A stretch of 64,000 nt of DNA from Panulirus ornatus (taxonomy: Eukaryota; Arthropoda; Malacostraca; Decapoda; Palinuridae): contig NC_092239.1 in assembly GCF_036320965.1 (NCBI RefSeq), positions 4,723,820 to 4,787,819 of the forward strand, in the 5' to 3' direction. Both the position numbers and the translations under genes were made by a program. The first letter of the stretch is position 1. The number at the start of each line of letters is the position of its first letter. Below are positions 35,101-43,814 of the stretch, piece by piece. The notes under the pieces are model-generated. The model did no database searches and was not told the DNA's origin. It worked only from the letters and a program-made list of their open reading frames with translations.

Positions 35101-37062
35101 GGGGGTGTGCCTAGTTGCCAATCTTGGGATCAATTCTTTCTCATGCATATTTATGATAACAGAATGGGTTGTAATCCAAATTATAATCTTTTCTTGGTTA
35201 TACTAAGCTGGGAAATACATTTACAACAGAAACTGAACTTGTACTGCCTTAAAGTGACATAAATAAATTGATGGATAAGCTTACAGGTAGCAAATAAATT
35301 CTATCAAAAAGTGCAGTGTTATGTATTGTTAGTAAAAATGAGAAGGTAGACAATAGGATGAACTTTATTGTGCCACAAAAGTAAATGGGGAAAAAGACTC
35401 AGATGTAAAAAATTTTGGAGACCTAAAGCCAACAGTGCACTGATATAGTAACAAGGATCAACAAAACTTTTGATTTCAGAAGAAGGGCTTGTGAATATAA
35501 ATTAAAAGAAATCATTGTTACTCTTTACAGTTCATTGGTGTGTCCAGGTTTAGTCACCCTACTCGAACAAAGACATAGACAGAATGGAAAGATTGCGTTG
35601 GTGAACTGCAGAGATCATTCACAGACTGAGAAACAAATCCTTTGAGAGTTGACTAAATGACTCTAATCTATTTTGCTTAAAAAAAGAGAAGGTTAAGGGG
35701 TGATTTAATATGGATATTGAGAATTATCAAAGACTTTTTAACAGGCTAGAATTGTCTGCTTAATTTCATTGGTTACAAACAAGTGGATAAATGGAATGAT
35801 TCACCAGTTAAGAGTAGCTGAAAGCATCACCATAGGCACTTTTACAAAAAGATTTAATAACCACTTCACTAACCTAACCTAACAAATAATGACTGACATT
35901 ATTTGTGCCTCCTTAGTCAAGGGAAACATTTTAGGTCTATGATTGACATTATTTGTACCTCCTTAGTCAAGGGAAACTTTTACAAGCTTTTTGAATCAAA
36001 TTTATGGGCTGTTTGATTTTTTTATATTCCTTTGTACAGCGGCAGCCATAAACATTTGTTATGAGGGACATATCAGCTTAATCACTACTCTTCTGTATTA
36101 TGAATTATTTCTATTTTTTCTTTTTAATGTCTCATGATTCATGAAACAGTCCATACTTAAAGTGTGTTGTACTGACCTGGATATTGATAATCATATATGA
36201 GGTGTGTTCCAAATGTTCTGCTTTCATGGGGATCAGTATCAGACTTCAAATGCAGACATACAAAAGCAGTAACCAAATATTCATTAAGGATAGGTCCTTT
36301 CCAATGATTTTTAAATAATCTTTCATATGACCTTTCTTCTTCATGTGGGCATGCTTTCATATGCTCATAAGGCATGTCCTTGAACAAGAAGAATAAGTTT
36401 GAAGGATTAATAGCCATTTTCCACTGAAGGCAGAACCCTGTAAGCATCCACATGTTCTTCCCGCATGCCTTTTTCGGAAATCGTTTCCTGCATTATGTCA
36501 GCACCAGGGCCAAAACACAGACTCTAGTTGTAAGTGAATGATTTAAATGGATGGTCACTTGGTGCTACCTGATCTCTGTGGTATATGACATTATAGGCCT
36601 GGATGGGTTGCTATACTGATGTTAGTTCCTTTGAATAAGCACCTCTTGGCCTTTTACATACTATGGTGGTTGAAGAGGATAAATCCTCATAGATACACCT
36701 TACTGTAGGAATAAACAAGTGTTTTAACAACCCCACACAACAAGTGCTTTCTCAGATGCTCATTAGGCTCTATCTTGTAGAAAATTATTTTTTCATGGCT
36801 CAGAGCCCTAAATTTTTGTTCATTTATAGGTCATCTGCTTCTGTACAAGATCTTGACTGACGACAAGGCATCTGATCTAAAGATAAACTGGGCAGTTATG
36901 GAGTCTTATGTACCCTCTCTTTGTTTGTCTGTGACTTCCCGTCCAGTCTCAAGATTAGCAGCATACTTTCGAAACAGTGACATAGTTGTGGCTATTTCTG
37001 ACAGGGAAGGAAATTGCTTTGTACTTTCTCTTCCAAATATTCATTTTGCATCAGAAGAATGA
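22668..37062 (+). CDS. F-box protein with propeller-like C-terminal domain (11 exons)
   Basis: Spliced gene. Exons: 22668-22822, 25772-25912 (end uncertain), 26582-26664, 26968-27126, 29087-29202, 30601-30746, 32204-32370, 32811-32951, 33642-33844, 34591-34705, 36830-37062. Joined product is about 552 residues. Residues about 18-55 form a clear F-box (LPLEIWETIL, then LLRASTVCRQW). F-box proteins bind Skp1 and bring substrates to an SCF (Skp1-Cul1-F-box) ubiquitin ligase, so that role is inferred. Residues about 180-552 alternate hydrophobic strands and turns (GDFVVVVSHS, GHVVSYTLSGNL, RDYWLVGES, GLVFCGTSQGHLLLYKI, DIVVAISDREGNCFVLSL), which suggests a beta-propeller substrate-binding domain. 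I see no clear WD40 GH/WD repeats. An in-frame stop at 22653 precedes the first ATG (22668); a second ATG at 22710 has a stronger context (GAGATGG). Every junction except exon 2/3 keeps frame with consensus sites. I cannot name the orthologue. Confidence 0.85.
23110..23183. repeat. (TA)n array
   Basis: Early in intron 1 of the F-box gene; the last long (TA)n before an 18.9-kb stretch with none. Confidence 0.97.
24231..24340 (+). repeat. 55-bp direct duplication
   Basis: GTCATTTACC at 24231 and again at 24286; each copy continues AA(A)T(C/T)AGAC.T...GGAAAGC.C.. CCATGATCT. Diverged. Confidence 0.65.
24890..25200 (+). pseudogene. Possible CR1-like reverse transcriptase remnant
   Basis: Intron 1 of the F-box gene. 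The frame reads TNVYVDFAWSYTREVIDRLD then RVKKKGLKI, resembling the reverse-transcriptase motif where a catalytic Asp sits in (V)YLDFAKAFD. Downstream VNAEIGVSGNQVDS could be the strand before the PQG motif. Stops and frameshifts interrupt it. Weak match made by eye. Confidence 0.25.
25772..25912 (+). CDS. F-box gene exon 2 (donor uncertain)
   Basis: The acceptor TTCTTCTCCAG|A completes the split arginine of exon 1, giving HLARRVCRERCHRLP, a natural continuation of an F-box. The rest is a low-complexity linker (SLNNNNEI). Three donors are possible. GTAGGT at 25909 is the best consensus but leaves the wrong phase for exon 3. GTTGAA at 25913 keeps phase. GTAGGA at 25976 also keeps phase but adds 21 hydrophobic residues. 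I list 25912 because it preserves the frame with the shortest insertion. Confidence 0.7.
26582..26664 (+). CDS. F-box gene exon 3
   Basis: Acceptor TTCATAAACAG; donor T|GTAAGC at 26665. Only one reading frame is open across the exon: ALTQMRDVSGVIKSIKSLEN and so on. It looks like an alpha-helical linker between F-box and C-terminal domain. It needs two bases from exon 2, which fixes the exon 2 donor question. It leaves one base (T). Confidence 0.65.
26968..27126 (+). CDS. F-box gene exon 4
   Basis: The acceptor GACTTTCTCCTGCAG|AC completes T|AC = tyrosine. Encodes an acidic helical stretch (YQDRVQEPDWLDINRMLMQ) ending QQVTHLATAG. Donor CAG|GTAGGA at 27127. The open frame extends upstream of this acceptor, so the start could move, but the nearest other in-frame acceptor (GCAG|GA) would create a TGA at the junction. 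Confidence 0.8.
27513..27580 (+). repeat. 37-bp direct duplication
   Basis: GTGGCAGTCCCAGTGTAA at 27513 and 27550, followed by A/GxCTCTTT in both. Confidence 0.75.
28295..28335 (+). mobile_element. SINE-like repeat, 3' fragment
   Basis: Only the last bases of the family remain: CACTAAATGCGGGAAATGGC, then GAATAGTACGAAAGAAAA. 5'-truncated insertion in F-box intron 4. Confidence 0.45.
29087..29202 (+). CDS. F-box gene exon 5
   Basis: Acceptor CATATCAG|GA joins G|GA = glycine; donor AAG|GTAAGT at 29203 is a perfect consensus, phase 0. Encodes GDFVVVVSHSREKNVSII followed by QECCMLCINDRILK, the first clear beta-strand pair of the propeller-like domain. The preceding 1.96-kb intron holds a 37-bp tandem duplication, a short repeat fragment at 28.3 kb and a 22-base T run near 28965. 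Confidence 0.85.
29330..29935 (+). repeat. Dispersed repeat, long copy
   Basis: Intron 5 of the F-box gene. Starts CTATCTATATATCTC, then GTGAATTCCAGTGCTGCTTC and GGCAGAGGACAACTCTGGTG. The middle is a degenerate tandem of about 17-25 bp built on CCTACCTAATGCTCC (29500-29660). The rest shows no homology within the window. Confidence 0.55.
30601..30746 (+). CDS. F-box gene exon 6
   Basis: Acceptor CTTCTTCTAG before 30601, phase 0. Encodes VCVMEMPETPSILAVCVN and a following strand (LRCYMVGPQLNSL). The donor is ATG|GTTAGA at 30747, a weaker site, but the two bases left join the next exon as TG|C (cysteine). The upstream intron carries the 29.33-29.93 kb dispersed repeat. Confidence 0.8.
31350..31860 (+). 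pseudogene. Non-LTR retrotransposon RT fragment (degraded)
   Basis: Intron 6 of the F-box gene. RT palm signature is visible: CFEKYLRR, then VFDMVEREALWKVLLIYG, matching the EKYL...YDRVdREALWrVLriYG stretch typical of a decapod endonuclease/reverse-transcriptase element, ending near MFNLIIE where MSPWLFNlyid is expected. The catalytic Asp region is altered (DQERVFDMV) and stops follow. Inactive. Confidence 0.55.
31640..31690 (+). repeat. 26-bp direct duplication
   Basis: GATTATAGAGAGGTGAATAT AAGGG occurs twice without change at a 26-base period, inside the 31.4-kb RT remnant. Perfect identity implies it is recent. Confidence 0.8.
32204..32370 (+). CDS. F-box gene exon 7
   Basis: The acceptor TTTTGATTACAG|C completes the split cysteine. 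Encodes DGYTMVVSQMVDEHHLSIYR, then KTSSPPVYWDLWNGFA. This has the strand-turn-strand pattern of a propeller blade. Donor CAA|GTATCT at 32371, leaving one base. The upstream intron contains a plus-strand reverse-transcriptase fragment. Confidence 0.83.
32811..32951 (+). CDS. F-box gene exon 8
   Basis: The acceptor GTAGTTTCAG|CT joins A|CT = threonine and gives GHVVSYTLSGNLVAESPLYK. An upstream CAG at 32789-32791 is also acceptor-like, but using it with the exon 7 donor puts the exon in a frame with a stop. Donor TAT|GTGAGT at 32952 is strong. Another propeller-like blade. Confidence 0.82.
32985..33195 (-). pseudogene. Non-LTR retrotransposon RT fragment (same family, minus strand)
   Basis: Intron 8 of the F-box gene. 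The reverse strand reads GGCVNQASALEYLCKEYLEK, then after a stop NREAL and KLLHIYGA, equivalent to the GCVDQiFaLrqicEKYLEK and REALWkvLriYG segments of the element at 31.4 kb. Several stops. Opposite orientation, so an independent insertion. Confidence 0.5.
33290..33470 (+). repeat. Dispersed repeat, short copy
   Basis: Intron 8 of the F-box gene. Shares GTGAATTCCAGTGCTGCTT, AGGGCAACTCTAATGCAGTG and GAGGCTCCTACTTAAT with the 29.3-kb copy, same orientation, truncated after the first CCTAC unit. Confidence 0.55.
33642..33844 (+). CDS. F-box gene exon 9
   Basis: The acceptor GCTTGGCAG|TC joins T|TC = phenylalanine. Encodes YWHMDRGRDYWLVGESV and LTSWVQRGPQAVGN, then a polar loop rich in Ser, Asn and Glu (residues about 395-437) that is probably disordered or an insertion between blades. 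Donor GAG|GTATGG at 33845, phase 0. The upstream intron holds a minus-strand reverse-transcriptase fragment and a second copy of the 29.4-kb repeat. Confidence 0.85.
34591..34705 (+). CDS. F-box gene exon 10
   Basis: Acceptor CCCTGATTTTCAG before 34591, phase 0. Encodes SSCIVTLAKVRVGATMLLEV and GLVFCGTSQG, a typical strand-turn of a propeller blade. Donor AAG|GTAAGC at 34706, leaving G for the glycine split with exon 11. Confidence 0.85.
34980..35055 (+). repeat. 38-bp direct duplication
   Basis: TTAAGTGGTTAGTAGATTGT at 34980 and TTAAGTGGTCAGTAGATTAT at 35018, both followed by TTACCT.GCCA.AAAC. Confidence 0.75.
35200..35990 (+). pseudogene. CR1-like retrotransposon 3' end (degraded)
   Basis: Intron 10 of the F-box gene. 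C-terminal RT/thumb motifs are visible in broken frames: YSNKDIDRMERLRW, then TAEIIHRLRNKSFE, then RRLRGDLI, then SITIGTFTKRFNNHF (compare kDIe.iErVQRR, LRNksYEeRL, RRlRGDLI and sv.sFKnrLD in CR1/L2 elements). Followed by a CCTAACCTAACCTAAC run and two 50-bp direct copies near the 3' end. Multiple stops; inactive. Confidence 0.55.
35890..35985 (+). repeat. 50-bp direct duplication
   Basis: GACTGACATTATTTGTGCCT at 35891 and GATTGACATTATTTGTACCT at 35941; both continue CCTTAGTCAAGGGAAAC. At the 3' end of the CR1-like remnant. Confidence 0.75.
36157..36453 (-). pseudogene. Possible processed pseudogene or captured ORF in intron 10
   Basis: A 98-codon open frame on the opposite strand inside an F-box gene intron. 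It reads MAINPSNLFFLFKDMPYEHM from about residue 13 and ends FGTHLIYDYQYPGQYNTL, which looks like real protein (balanced composition, aromatic-rich C terminus). About 40 bases after its stop, on the minus strand, an ATTAAA is followed by an A-rich run (36112-36130), as a retrocopied mRNA would leave. Another minus-strand frame just upstream is open in pieces, suggesting a frameshift. I do not recognise the parent protein. Confidence 0.25.
36830..37062 (+). CDS. F-box gene exon 11 (C terminus and stop)
   Basis: The acceptor TTCATTTATAG|GT completes the glycine. Encodes HLLLYKILTDDK, the ESYVPSLCLSVTSRPVS segment and RNSDIVVAISDREGNCFVL, ending NIHFASEE with TGA at 37060-37062. The last strands would close a propeller with earlier blades. 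The large upstream intron (34706-36829) holds a CR1-like retrotransposon 3' end and an unexplained minus-strand ORF. Confidence 0.87.
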
Positions 37063-37122
37063 TAAAGAATTGCTACCTCTATCATTAGGCTGTGAATTGT
37101 GAATAAGACACTGTCTTGCCTG

Positions 37123-37128
37123 AATAAA
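37123..37128 (+). promoter_or_regulatory. Polyadenylation signal of F-box gene
   Basis: AATAAA 61 bases after the TGA stop, in the right place for the 3' end of a short 3' UTR. Later AATAAA-like motifs could extend the transcript; this is the first. Confidence 0.55.
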
Positions 37129-40100
37129 ACTGACCTCAGTTTTTGTAATAGTTTTCTAACTTTGTTATATGAAATACTTAAATATATTTTGTAGATGAAC
37201 AAAGTTTTAAAGAATGCAAGAATGTTAAGATATGACTTTGTTTTTGGATATCATCCCAGTTTTCATGATGAAGGAAATTATAAAGCTTTGTATTATAAAC
37301 CCTTCCTATGCCTGCTTAATTCAGTTTGTCATGACTTCTGTACCTCATTAATCCAAAGCAGATTCTTTTAAAAGCAATTAAATGTTAGTTATACATAGTT
37401 CTCCTTTTTCATTGTGGCATTTCTTTTTAGTGATTTTGTTAAGTCTAAGATTTACATTGATCAGTGTATAGTACATTTCCTGAAATATCCTCGTTTATTG
37501 GCTAGTTTCCAAAACTATCATTTCCTTGTACAGTAAATCCCCATAGTTCTGCAGATTTTAGTTTTGTTTTATGACTTGAGTAGCTTTTTCAATATGAGTA
37601 GTCCACCACTTCTCTCATGAAACCCTAATTGGGTGCATAAAGTATTTGCTATGAAAGTAAAATTAGGAAAATTGTTGAAAAACATAATGAATTCAGAGGC
37701 ATACACAACATTGTAACACTATCTTTTTTCTTAGGAAAAAATTATGAATTTGAAAGAGTACACAGAATTATAACACTATCTTTTTTACATACAGTCCTAC
37801 ACATCACAAATGTGTTTGCTCTTTTGGAGTGCAAATGTCCTAAGGTCTGGCAGCATTAAACTGCCTTACTACACCACTATCTCACTCAGGTGGCAAATCA
37901 TTTTATTTTCCGTGAATTGGGTTAGCTTTATTTCAAACAGTGTTATGTTTTTATGGAAACTTCATATATTGTGATTATTTAGGGTACATTATGGGTTTAA
38001 AGTGTTGAAACTAATTGCTTTAGAATGTTACTCCTTTTATTCCATTACTTTAAGTACCTGTAGTTTCATGAAGTAGAAGTTTCCCACAGAATGTAACCAA
38101 GAGTGTAAAATGGCAAACCCTCAGATGTTTACTGTATACCTAACATGTGTGATGGCAACTTATAAGATCTTGCCTGTCACATGCCCATTTAAGTACTGTT
38201 TCTCTAAATACCTTCCACTCCTCATTTTTCATTTGCTCATTCAGGCCTCTTTTCTAATATTGCTCACTTACACTTTTTTGACACATTAGTCAATCCCCCT
38301 TTTCCAGAAACCACCACCAACTTTCATTCTCACTTCCACCAAGAAATGATGAGCCATTCCACCTGCCACCACTCTGATAGTGTTTAAATCCAATAACCTC
38401 TCCTTTCTTTGCCTGTCAATAAGCACATAATTCAGTAATGTCCATTAAACCCCCAACCCCAATCACCCATATATGCTTAAGTATGCATCTTTTTTAAAAA
38501 GAATGTTTCCAAGTTCCATTTCCTTTTCAGCACACAATTTAACAAGCTTTTCCCATTTTCAAGTAAACTGGGACCTCATACCTTTAGTTGTCATATCACC
38601 ACCTTTGCATTCATATACCCTGGCACCAAAACTGCCCAACACTCCCTCATTTTCTCCTAAAAAAGCACTCCCTTCATCTTCACTTTTATACTATACTAGT
38701 AGGTGCACAAACACTAACAATCATCCATCTGTCATAGTCTGATTTCATTCTAATCCACAAAAATTTTTATTCACTTATTCTCCATAACACTTTTGCACCT
38801 TTCCTTTTTCATAAGGACCACTCCTTCCTCTCACTCTTTATCTGTCACCAACCTTGGTCTTTACCCCATGAGCATTTCTGAACGATTTGCCTCCTTTTCA
38901 TCTCTTCTTGTTTCCCTCAGAGCAGAATATCCAGGTTTTTCAGCAAATTTAGCATGTTTGACTCCCTTCTGTCATCCTGCCTACAACCATGAAATTTTCA
39001 TAACCCCAGTCATAGCCTTCAAGGGCATATTTTTGTTTAGCTCCCCTTCTTTTGTTCTTGTTTTTAGAAAATGAAAATTTCTTTAAATATTTTTTATCAT
39101 TACAAATGATGTATGAAATGCAATTGCTCACACTATATCTGGCCATGTATTTTGTGGTTTACCTCTTGTACTTAAGATTTTAGTTATGATACATTAGCTC
39201 TATATCTTGACCATTCTCTCTTTTACCATATGACAATAATATGGTATTGTAAGACTTATCTTTGTGCCCTTCCAATGGTTTCTTTACATGACATATCCTC
39301 CTACCATCTTCATTCCATATTTTGCTGATTTTAGTTTTACTGTGTAAAGTAATCCATCTCCAGTGCAATTATACCTTTTACCTATCCCGACCTCTGCAAA
39401 CATGGATCTCATACTTAAATTTTGGAACAAAGATGTGAGATCTTTCTCATACTTTGCAAATATTCCCAAAAGTTTCAGAGTAACCTATATCATTTTGCAG
39501 GTTTGATCTCACAATAAGGGCCATACATGCAGGGAAAGCACTCATAGCCATATAATCATCTTAAACATCAGAAGATGCTCAAGTGATTTATGACAGGTGG
39601 TAACAATATGATGTTACTGGACTCAGTGACCCTAGAAGTAGATAGAACTAAAGCCAAAATAAGTAATGAACTTTGATTGCAACTCCATTCCATTTCATTC
39701 AAAGTTCCCACTGCTCTACTTCTCAGAGTGTCATGCACAAATCTTAACATACATTCAATTTCACATAGCTTCAACCCTCATTATCTGTTCTGACATTCCA
39801 TTCACCCTTGGGAATCCACATGCAAATTTTTTGAGGGGTCAACAGCCAACCCCCTGAAGTAGACTTACTATCCTGTGTATGATACTGTAATGAAAATATT
39901 ATTTTCAAACTGAATGAACCAGAACTGAGTAAGCTGGTATGCATGAAATGTTGACTACAGTTTTCTTTATTGTTGGAGACGTGAAAACTGTTGTAAAAAT
40001 GTTTGTTACATTATCCAGCACATATGATTACACTGTTGTATACTGTACTGGATTTTATGGATGCTTTTTCATATTACATTATTTTCACTTCATGGTATAA

Positions 40101-41760
40101 TATAATGAAATAGTCAAGCAGTTTGACATGTTATGAACGTTTTCTTTCATTCGTTTGATTTCTTCAAATACTTTTTATGTATTTTTATGACATTAAAAGG
40201 CTTTTTCAATCAGCAAGACTAATGAAGGATTTCAAATAACATAAAGTTAAGTTTTGCTAAAGGCATACTTCAACTCTGAATCAGACCAAACTGAAGGAAA
40301 TCTTTTTAGTGTAAATTGACATTCAGCAGGTTGTAGGGATTCCTGGTAAGACATGACTGTCTTGCATAAATCGTCAGCCATAAACCAAAGTGCTACAATG
40401 GATTTATTTCCAAATGCCCCCTGTTGCCGGATCTCATTAGCTTGACAGTTGTAAACTATACAAACTTTTTATAAGATTGATCCCAAACTTCACAACTACT
40501 TCATACATAACCATAATGTTCCTTAGTTTCTATGTTGCTGATACAGCGTAGGATCATTGATATAAAAACAGATTTTTTTCCACTAGAAACAGTGGGTAAT
40601 ATTCATTACCACTTGGTTCATCGTTCCCACGTGGCAGGTCGCCCTGACAGTTCAATGCTAAATTATTTGAGAAGTGTGAAGAGTACAATGAGGAAATTAT
40701 TATACATTTGAAGCTGGATCTAAAATATCTACTTAACATTCCTAAGCTGCCTGCCCCGCCCATATATATTCAGTTTTTCATGAATATTTAGGCTGAAGAT
40801 GACCGTAGCAAGTGACTTTTACTTGTTTGTTTTTGAAGTTATGGGAATCAAGTAGGGGTTCCGTGAAGTTATTTATGGTAAAATTCTTCATACACCCGAT
40901 TCAATGTGATCAGCATATCATCTTCCAATTTGGAAAATAAAAGCACCAAGTGTGAAATGCAGTGAACTCCTGTGGTGCATTAACGCTGGCCACTCTTAAA
41001 GGCAGTAAATAAAAACAATGGTATCACTTGACAAAAACATTTGATATTGAGAAAAGAAAGATCGATAATAGCTGTTTACTGTTGTCCTGGATATATGAGG
41101 TATGTTTAATGCTTTCCAACCCAAATACGAATATTCACGCGACCATTGCCAAGCATGAGAAACTTAAGTGTACTGAATGACTCATGATAAATATTAGGAA
41201 CTAACTTGAAAATACTGTCCAATGCCATGCGCTAGAAATAGCTGATTAACTACTATGCGTGAAGAGTAAAACTGAACTGTCATTAAATTGGGAGGAACGA
41301 ACTGAATGGGACGTGACTTACAAGGAAAACATAAGTGAACTAAATGTCATGTTTAATGCAATAGGAATAAAACTGAAATGAATGGCAGTCATGAAAAATG
41401 AAATGAACGGGCACCGAAATCACAAAGAAGCAACATGAACTGACTGGTTAGTGTAATAATTGAAAAGTAAAACGTAATTAAAATCACCTTTAGTGTGACT
41501 CATGAAATATCTTCAGATTTATTCTCATATTAAGGTAAGAACAGGAGGATGGGGATTGTTTATTATTTATCATTCATACGGCGCCAACATATTTTTTTCA
41601 TCCAGTGGAAGCAGTACGAAACACGTTCGTAAGTGTACTTAACTATTAACGTGGTATTTATTGATCTAGTTAATCTGGTCTGGTTTACGTACTGGCTGAG
41701 TCAGGACATTACATAAGCATAGCTTACATCTGGGTTGTAATAATGTAGCAAAGTTTTGAT
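37129..41760. other. 3' flank of F-box gene, AT-rich
   Basis: AT-rich and CpG-poor until about 40.4 kb, with a 57-bp imperfect duplication around 37714 (TAACACTATCTTTTTT twice) and the minus-strand endonuclease remnant. From 40.5 kb CpG returns. No gene recognised. Confidence 0.5.
38230..38960 (-). pseudogene. Non-LTR retrotransposon APE endonuclease fragment (degraded)
   Basis: Downstream of the F-box gene on the reverse strand. In order on that strand: GVVLMKKERCKSVME; then LVKLCAEKEMELGNILFKKD; then LNYVLIDRQRKERLLDL and VVAGGMAHHFLVEVRMKVGG. These match the apurinic-like endonuclease region of decapod non-LTR elements (LCaekeLvvgNTfFkkk, mDYvlvdrr.kgRLLDv, SDHfLVear). The SDH motif is changed to AHH, so catalysis is lost. 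Frameshifts throughout. Likely the 5' part of the same family as the 31.4- and 33.0-kb fragments. Confidence 0.55.
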
Positions 41761-41879
41761 TTGAAATGATTTAGTAGTTACCACATGTGTGTAACTTCAG
41801 GAATGTCAGGACAGGGGGACACAGAAACATGAGCAACTCAAAGCTATAATATGTGAAAGGGCACGAAGACGCACAGCTA

Positions 41880-42051
41880 GTACCTACAGCTGGTGCAGGA
41901 GCAATACGAATAGGCGAGCCGTTGCCTGGTACCGTAACGCTGCTGCAGGAGGGAAGCAATGATGATGCTCAACAGCACTCGAGTGTGGTGGGCCCAGGGT
42001 ACCGTGTGCGGCACCACAACTCCAATCCTGCGTTTAATTCCCTAGCATTAG
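41880..42051 (+). CDS. Candidate orphan exon (weak)
   Basis: Open frame reading AGAGAIRIGEPLPGTVTLLQ, then EGSNDDAQQHSSVVGPGYRV and RHHNSNPAFNSLALG, with consensus donor TTAG|GTAAAC at 42052. The composition (Gly/Ser/His-rich, CpG-containing) is protein-like, but the 5' boundary is unclear: several CAG acceptors are possible and a stop lies at 41847. No partner exon found nearby. It could be one exon of a gene whose other exons are outside reach, or chance. Confidence 0.25.
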
Positions 42052-42060
42052 GTAAACCCA

Positions 42061-42062
<2 letters not shown>

Positions 42063-42112
<50 letters not shown>
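42063..42112. repeat. (TA)n array
   Basis: First long array after the CpG-poor domain; 11 bases after the candidate donor at 42052. Confidence 0.97.
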
Positions 42113-42114
<2 letters not shown>

Positions 42115-43700
42115 GTGCCATAAGCATGAAAAAATTGGCGATTAATATAATCCCCCGTACACGGAAATGACAATACACGTGCATTATTCTCGCTTACTTC
42201 CACACTCTAAGACAACGGTGACAACAACTATGGCTGAATTGTCAGTGGGTGTCAGTTCCCAGTCTCACGAAGATTTAAAGTAGAAAATTAACGCCGCCTT
42301 GTAGTTTCCACGGACAGTCAACACACCACTCACTGAACTGGTTTAGGCAGGAACTTTCCCAGTTGTGTGTTCGGTGACACATGACAGAGGTCATGTCAGG
42401 TTAGGTTAGCCTATCATTAAGATATATAAAAAAAACAGGCGGTATGGGGACTTCATGGCATGCAGGCAGGTACACGAGGCATGAAAACCATCCTTCCGCT
42501 TTAAGAATATCCCGATCGCCCTACGCGCTAATTACGTAATATTCACTGTGTCTTATTACTTGAGTTTTTATTTCTCTTTCCCTCTCTTTGCGCTGGCTTT
42601 GGAATCTAATTAGTCTTTCTAGCAAAGCTTTTATCTCTAAAAGCTGTAATTTATGTTGTCCCCAACTTCAACGCACACATTTCTAGATGTATCTTCCGGG
42701 TCCTCACGTATTCAATTTATGTTTGTAGTTGAACACAAAGGTATGTCTTGAGAAAGCATACAAACATCAGTTTTGTTTACACGAGGCCGGGCAGTGTGTA
42801 GTGTGGGTTGTTAGGGCAACCGGTAAACATGGCGCTATTGTGATCAGACCCAGCATGTCAGCCACTGCCTAGTGACTTTGGCTTCGAAAGTGATTTCGCA
42901 CACACAATATACGACGGAAAGGTTAAACCTGTTAAGAGGATCAAACTTTAATTCAAGACAGTGAAAGGCTTAAATTGATGTGGTTAATGGAAAATATGAT
43001 CTTTGTTGTTCGATAAGGGGCTTAAAGGTGTTCAGAAAAACCTGTCAAACCCTCAGTTAGTCCCTAGTTGAACCCCAACGTACTCCAGTCGGAGATGGGT
43101 GACCTTGTGATTGATTTCCATTTGCGTGTTCGCCCCTCAAGGCTCAAATGATTCTGACAATATCTGTGCAGATTTCAACTGTTTCCATAAGTTTAAGGTG
43201 GTAAAACATCAATTGTTGCCATTCCCCAATAAAAACTACATATTTCTCCACTTTACAACGGAGGATTATACAGTCGCACCGTGACTCTGGCCCAGAGGAA
43301 TATATTGCTATTATTTTGGTAACTATGGCTGACTAATACTTCCCCGCCCCGCTCGTGAAGGCTGCTCTACCTCCTCCAGAACAGCTGGACCAGTTTCCCC
43401 CTCCCATCATCCTACTTTTCTTCCTGGTCTTCTCCGCTTTTTCCCTTCCTGACTTAAAAAGCTGACCACAGTGTAAGCCATCTCATCAACAAGGGTGTAA
43501 CTTCTCGTGAATATGGTGTACTTGCAGTGAAGATATTATGCGCTTATGTAGACAATAAACTTACCCATGGGTCGAACCGCGGTGCGCACGACATGTGTGT
43601 GAGCACACAAGCATCTCATAAAACGCTCTTAGACTTCAAAATAACGGAGGCACTTAATCTTGTCAGTGAATGCCTACTGGCACACTAACCCAACTGTTGG
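42113..43700. other. Unassigned DNA
   Basis: CpG-containing, no open frame of note and no recognised repeat. Confidence 0.4.
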
Positions 43701-43705
43701 TTGGA

Positions 43706-43800
43706 AAGGATGGTGCCACGCCTGGCAATAATGGTGGCAAGGATGGTGCCACGCCTGGCAACAATGGTGGTAAGGGTTGTGCCCCACCTCTTGGCAAACT
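43706..43800 (+). repeat. 33-bp tandem repeat, about 2.7 copies
   Basis: Copies start at 43706, 43739 and 43772. The unit contains AAGGATGGTGCCACGCCTGG and AATGGTGG; the third copy is diverged. The period keeps frame (KDGATPGNNGG on plus, Leu/Pro-rich on minus), but the ORF continues into the SINE and is not a gene. Confidence 0.75.
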
Positions 43801-43814
43801 TCCCCCCACCACAG

